From Phoebastria nigripes (taxonomy: Eukaryota > Chordata > Aves > Procellariiformes > Diomedeidae), in assembly GCA_035582835.1 (NCBI GenBank), contig JAYKAV010000900.1, positions 834,994 through 898,993 on the forward strand: a DNA stretch of 64,000 bases, given 5' to 3'. How positions within the stretch are numbered: position 1 is the first letter of the stretch; each line of letters opens with the position of its first letter. This document shows, piece after piece, positions 61,445-64,000 of the stretch. The notes beneath the pieces were generated by a model, which saw nothing but the letters and a program-made list of their open reading frames with translations, was not told where the DNA came from and did not search any database. The position numbers and the translations under genes were made by a program.

Positions 61445-61735
61445 GCCACCCCTGGAGTTGGCCCAGGACACTACGTGCCTCAAAGCAGGGTCAGCTACAG
61501 CTGCTCCTCCACAGATGAAGACGCTGCAGCCTCTTTTGGCAATCAGTTCCAGTGCTTGACCACCCGCTCAGTACAAGTTTTTCTTCTGTTTACGTGGAAT
61601 TGCCTGCATCTCAATGTGTGCCCGCTGCCTATCGTCCTGTGCCACTGGGCACCATCGAGAATAGCCTGACTCCATCTTTTTTACTCCCCCGCCAGGTAGT
61701 TATAGACATGGACAAGATGCCCCCAAATAGATAAC
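61445..61735 (-). mobile_element. Old CR1 fragment, minus strand
   Basis: On the plus strand it shows antisense CR1 landmarks in order: TCAAAGCAGGGTCAGCTACA, then CAGTTCCAGTGCTTGACCAC (antisense of the VVKHWNRLP region), CAGTACAAGTTTTTCTTCTG, TGTGCCCGCTGCCTATCGTC and CACTGGGCACCATCGAGAAT. The terminal repeat at the left is lost or unrecognisable and the frame is broken, so the copy is old. Confidence 0.85.
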
Positions 61736-61980
61736 AATAGTGCACTGGCCCCCACCAAGCTGAAATGACTCTATACTCAGTTAGCAGCTCAGACAGACTT
61801 TAAGATGTCAGACTTTGGAGACAGGCCTATAACTTCAGTCACCATTAGTGTCTCCTTTCCCAGTATTCCCAACTTGTCTCTGAACAAAGAGTAGGTTACG
61901 CTCCATAAACTTCACAGGTCTCTTGGTGTTTGAAACAAAATAGTTTATAGTATTCACACAACACACATTACAAAATTACT
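61736..61980. other. Unique spacer upstream of the right-hand 3' UTR candidate
   Basis: No recognised feature. If the poly(A) site near 61990 is used, this is the downstream intergenic flank of that minus-strand gene. Confidence 0.4.
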
Positions 61981-62008
61981 TGATATAAGAACAGAAGAGA
62001 CCCAAGAT

Positions 62009-62039
62009 TTTATTGCCTTGTCAGATGTAAAAATTTATT
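62009..62039 (-). promoter_or_regulatory. Pair of candidate poly(A) signals (minus strand)
   Basis: TTTATT at 62009-62014 and 62034-62039 read AATAAA on the minus strand, 25 bases apart. Cleavage would fall at about 61980-62000. Confidence 0.4.
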
Positions 62040-62403
62040 TATACTATTTATCAAGTGTTTAAATTTACACAAAAGACAACACTTCAACTTCAGGTCCAAT
62101 TGTCCATCAGTAAGCCCTACATCAGAATACCCTTAACACTTCCAAGTACAATTTTTACAAGATGGCTTGGAACAGCAGAATCTCATAAATAATGGCCAAC
62201 TTCGCAAGTCTGAAGGTCACTACCTCATCAGTATTTTTCTACTGAGCATAACCCCAGAACAGCAGAAGTCTTAAAACCATTTTAATCCCCAAACACTATC
62301 ACTACTGCACTCAGAGCATTTAAATCACATTGCCCTGCATTAGTAACACCACACATTATAGCTAGTCTTAAAGATTTACCACATCTCCCCCTAACAAAAT
62401 GCA

Positions 62404-62424
62404 CCCCCCCCTTTTTTTTTTTTT
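62404..62424. repeat. C8 T13 homopolymer junction
   Basis: Eight C followed by thirteen T. On the minus strand, A13 then G8. Confidence 0.9.
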
Positions 62425-63181
62425 AAACATTGTAAGAGAACTGTGCATCAAAACAACTGCAAAATACACAATCATCCATTTGGCTTGGTTTTACAATAAA
62501 AATAACATCAGTCATCTATTTGTTAACTTCATCTCTTATGTTGTGCTCCTTTCCCCTCCCCTCTCACTTAGGAAACTACACTAGACCAGGCAGTTTAATT
62601 GTAGCTCTGAGGTAGCATATTTTAATTGAACAGAATAATAGGTCTGCTACTGTGCCTCCTCTCCTTTAAAGCACAAAAAAAATCCCCACAGTTTTTCAAC
62701 TTCTTTGGAGAAGACAGGCGTATAGTTCGTTTCCAACAGCCACTCCATTTTGAATTCAAAGCACAAAGCATCTCTGAATGGTAGATACATTATACCAGCT
62801 AGAATGAATGAGAACATATACAAGAAGAAGGAACTATGTCAGTTTTATTAGAACTATGATTACATTTTATAGCTCTATGGCACCTATTGTTCCCTATTAT
62901 GAGATGCATCTTTACAGTCTCTGAAATTTAATTTCAAAGACTAGGATCCTGAAAAAGGGCAGCTGCGTCTCAGTTCTTCTAAACGATTTTCACACTATCT
63001 GCAGAAAGGGTCAAATAATTGCAACAAAACCAAAAGAAATCAAACGGACCTAATATAAAATCAATAGGAATTAGCAACATGAGTATATTAAAAGAACTGA
63101 AGTTAAGGCAAAAGATATAACATGCCTGAATGAGCTGAGAGCACTTTCCATTCACTTAAGGCTATTCCAGCTCTAACTTTT

Positions 63182-63197
63182 AAAAAAAAAAAAAAAA
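63182..63197. repeat. Poly-A run, 16 bases
   Basis: Pure homopolymer inside the 3' UTR candidate (poly-U in the presumed transcript). Confidence 0.9.
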
Positions 63198-64000
63198 GTC
63201 AAAATCACTGCAAGAGTAGAAGCTTAGTTTCATAACAAATTGAGAATAACAGTATCTCAGCACTGCCCGTTTGGCTAAAAGCTTTAAAAGAAAAAGCTGA
63301 AGTCAAGCTGTACCCAAGACTGCAGCCCTAACACCCAGACTGTTTACTGAAGTAACTCTTACAGACACCTGTATATTTAGGGGTAAACAGTAAACAGTGA
63401 CCCCAAAGAACGGTAGTTTTCTGCTCTGTATGCCATGCTGGTACACATAGTCTTGTTAAACTCTGTTGCACGGTACACAATCCTCACCCAGACCCGGGCT
63501 GGATCTTTGAATCCCCCCTCTCCACCTTTCATACAGCAAAGAAAAAAATTTCACTGCAGTTAAAACCCCTTGAGTCAGCTGCATGCATAAGGGAAATCGG
63601 TTTTTAACACCTTGGAAAGCAGACTGAGAATGTAACTGAGCTGACTGCTAAATAAACCCTCAGGAAAACACCTAAACAGCTGAGGGAAAATGCATAAGTT
63701 ATAATTACCAATTCAAGCTGTTTATGGAGACTTTAATGCTAATCTTTCAAGTAATCCAAGATGCACTCCAACACCTGTTATCAAAAATTTAAGGCTTTTA
63801 TGAACACCCTCTTACATACAAAAGGAGTATTAAAACAGAAGGAACTTGTTTACAGTAAATACAAACATCTGAAAAATCTCTGAAACCTGTTTATACAAAT
63901 ACTAATAAATTCTTTAATATTTTGTACAACTAGAAGGTGCACAGATTGGCATTCAAGCGGTCAATGCTGGCAAACATCTGTCAGACAATAACATGATTTA

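Larger units (their letters stand above)
61985..64000 (-). other. Candidate 3' UTR of a second unidentified minus-strand gene, continuing off the right edge
   Basis: On the minus strand this repeat-free, AT- and T-rich 2 kb ends with two poly(A) hexamers close together (AATAAA at 62039-62034 and 62014-62009). TTGGGTCTCTTCTGTTCTTA follows, a suitable downstream element. A possible earlier poly(A) signal lies at 62849-62844. Near the right edge the minus strand reads TATTGTCTGACAG, an acceptor-like sequence, followed by 15 open codons (MFASIDRLNANLCTF) and TAG at 63932-63930. This could be the last coding segment, but I do not recognise the peptide and only 23 bases upstream are visible. The gene would be transcribed leftward from beyond the window. 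The alternative is intergenic AT-rich DNA with chance hexamers. Confidence 0.4.

Noticed and set aside
1..64000. tRNA, rRNA, CRISPR array, operon, integron or phage-like systems
   Set aside because: No box A/B tRNA pattern, rRNA similarity, regularly spaced repeats or prokaryotic gene organisation was seen on either strand. The window is vertebrate nuclear DNA.

Overview
The window looks like a gene-poor stretch of a bird genome. The main evidence is CR1 LINE retrotransposons: several copies end in the ATTCTATG-type 3' repeats typical of avian CR1, and their translated fragments match CR1 ORF1 and ORF2. A 600-bp solo LTR of an avian endogenous-retrovirus type is also present. Base composition is AT-rich, no bacterial-style gene arrangement is visible, and scattered single N bases indicate a draft assembly. 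Crocodilian or turtle origin is less likely but CR1 alone does not exclude it.

Layout. 1-1000: CR1 copy on the minus strand, running off the left edge, covering the end of ORF1 (esterase-type) and the endonuclease part of ORF2. 1353-2869: candidate terminal exon and 3' UTR of a minus-strand gene, bounded by a good splice acceptor and a poly(A) signal. 3131-3640: CR1 3' end, plus strand. 3641-16342: mostly unique DNA with microsatellites and an unrecognised dispersed repeat present twice. 16343-16942: solo LTR with a perfect 5-bp target-site duplication. 16943-32843: unique, probably intronic or intergenic DNA. 32844-33503: CR1, minus. 33504-43792: unique DNA ending in a GC-rich island with two perfect palindromes and a G-quadruplex motif, followed by an AAAAT microsatellite. 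43793-44610: CR1, plus, a sibling of the copy at 3131. 45690-46185: two old CR1 fragments in opposite orientation. 49077-49270: CR1 3' end, plus. 61445-61735: old CR1 fragment, minus. About 61985-64000: second stretch with the character of a minus-strand 3' UTR.

How it fits together. If both 3'-UTR candidates are real, two genes transcribed leftward flank or overlap the window: one ends near 1365 with its upstream exons somewhere to the right, the other ends near 61990 with its body beyond the right edge. I could not identify either gene. No long conserved protein-coding exon, tRNA, rRNA or CRISPR array was recognised. Most open frames of 60-175 codons look like chance or antisense frames. 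The well-supported content is retroelement DNA; the gene models, hairpins and regulatory candidates are inferences from local sequence and are scored accordingly.
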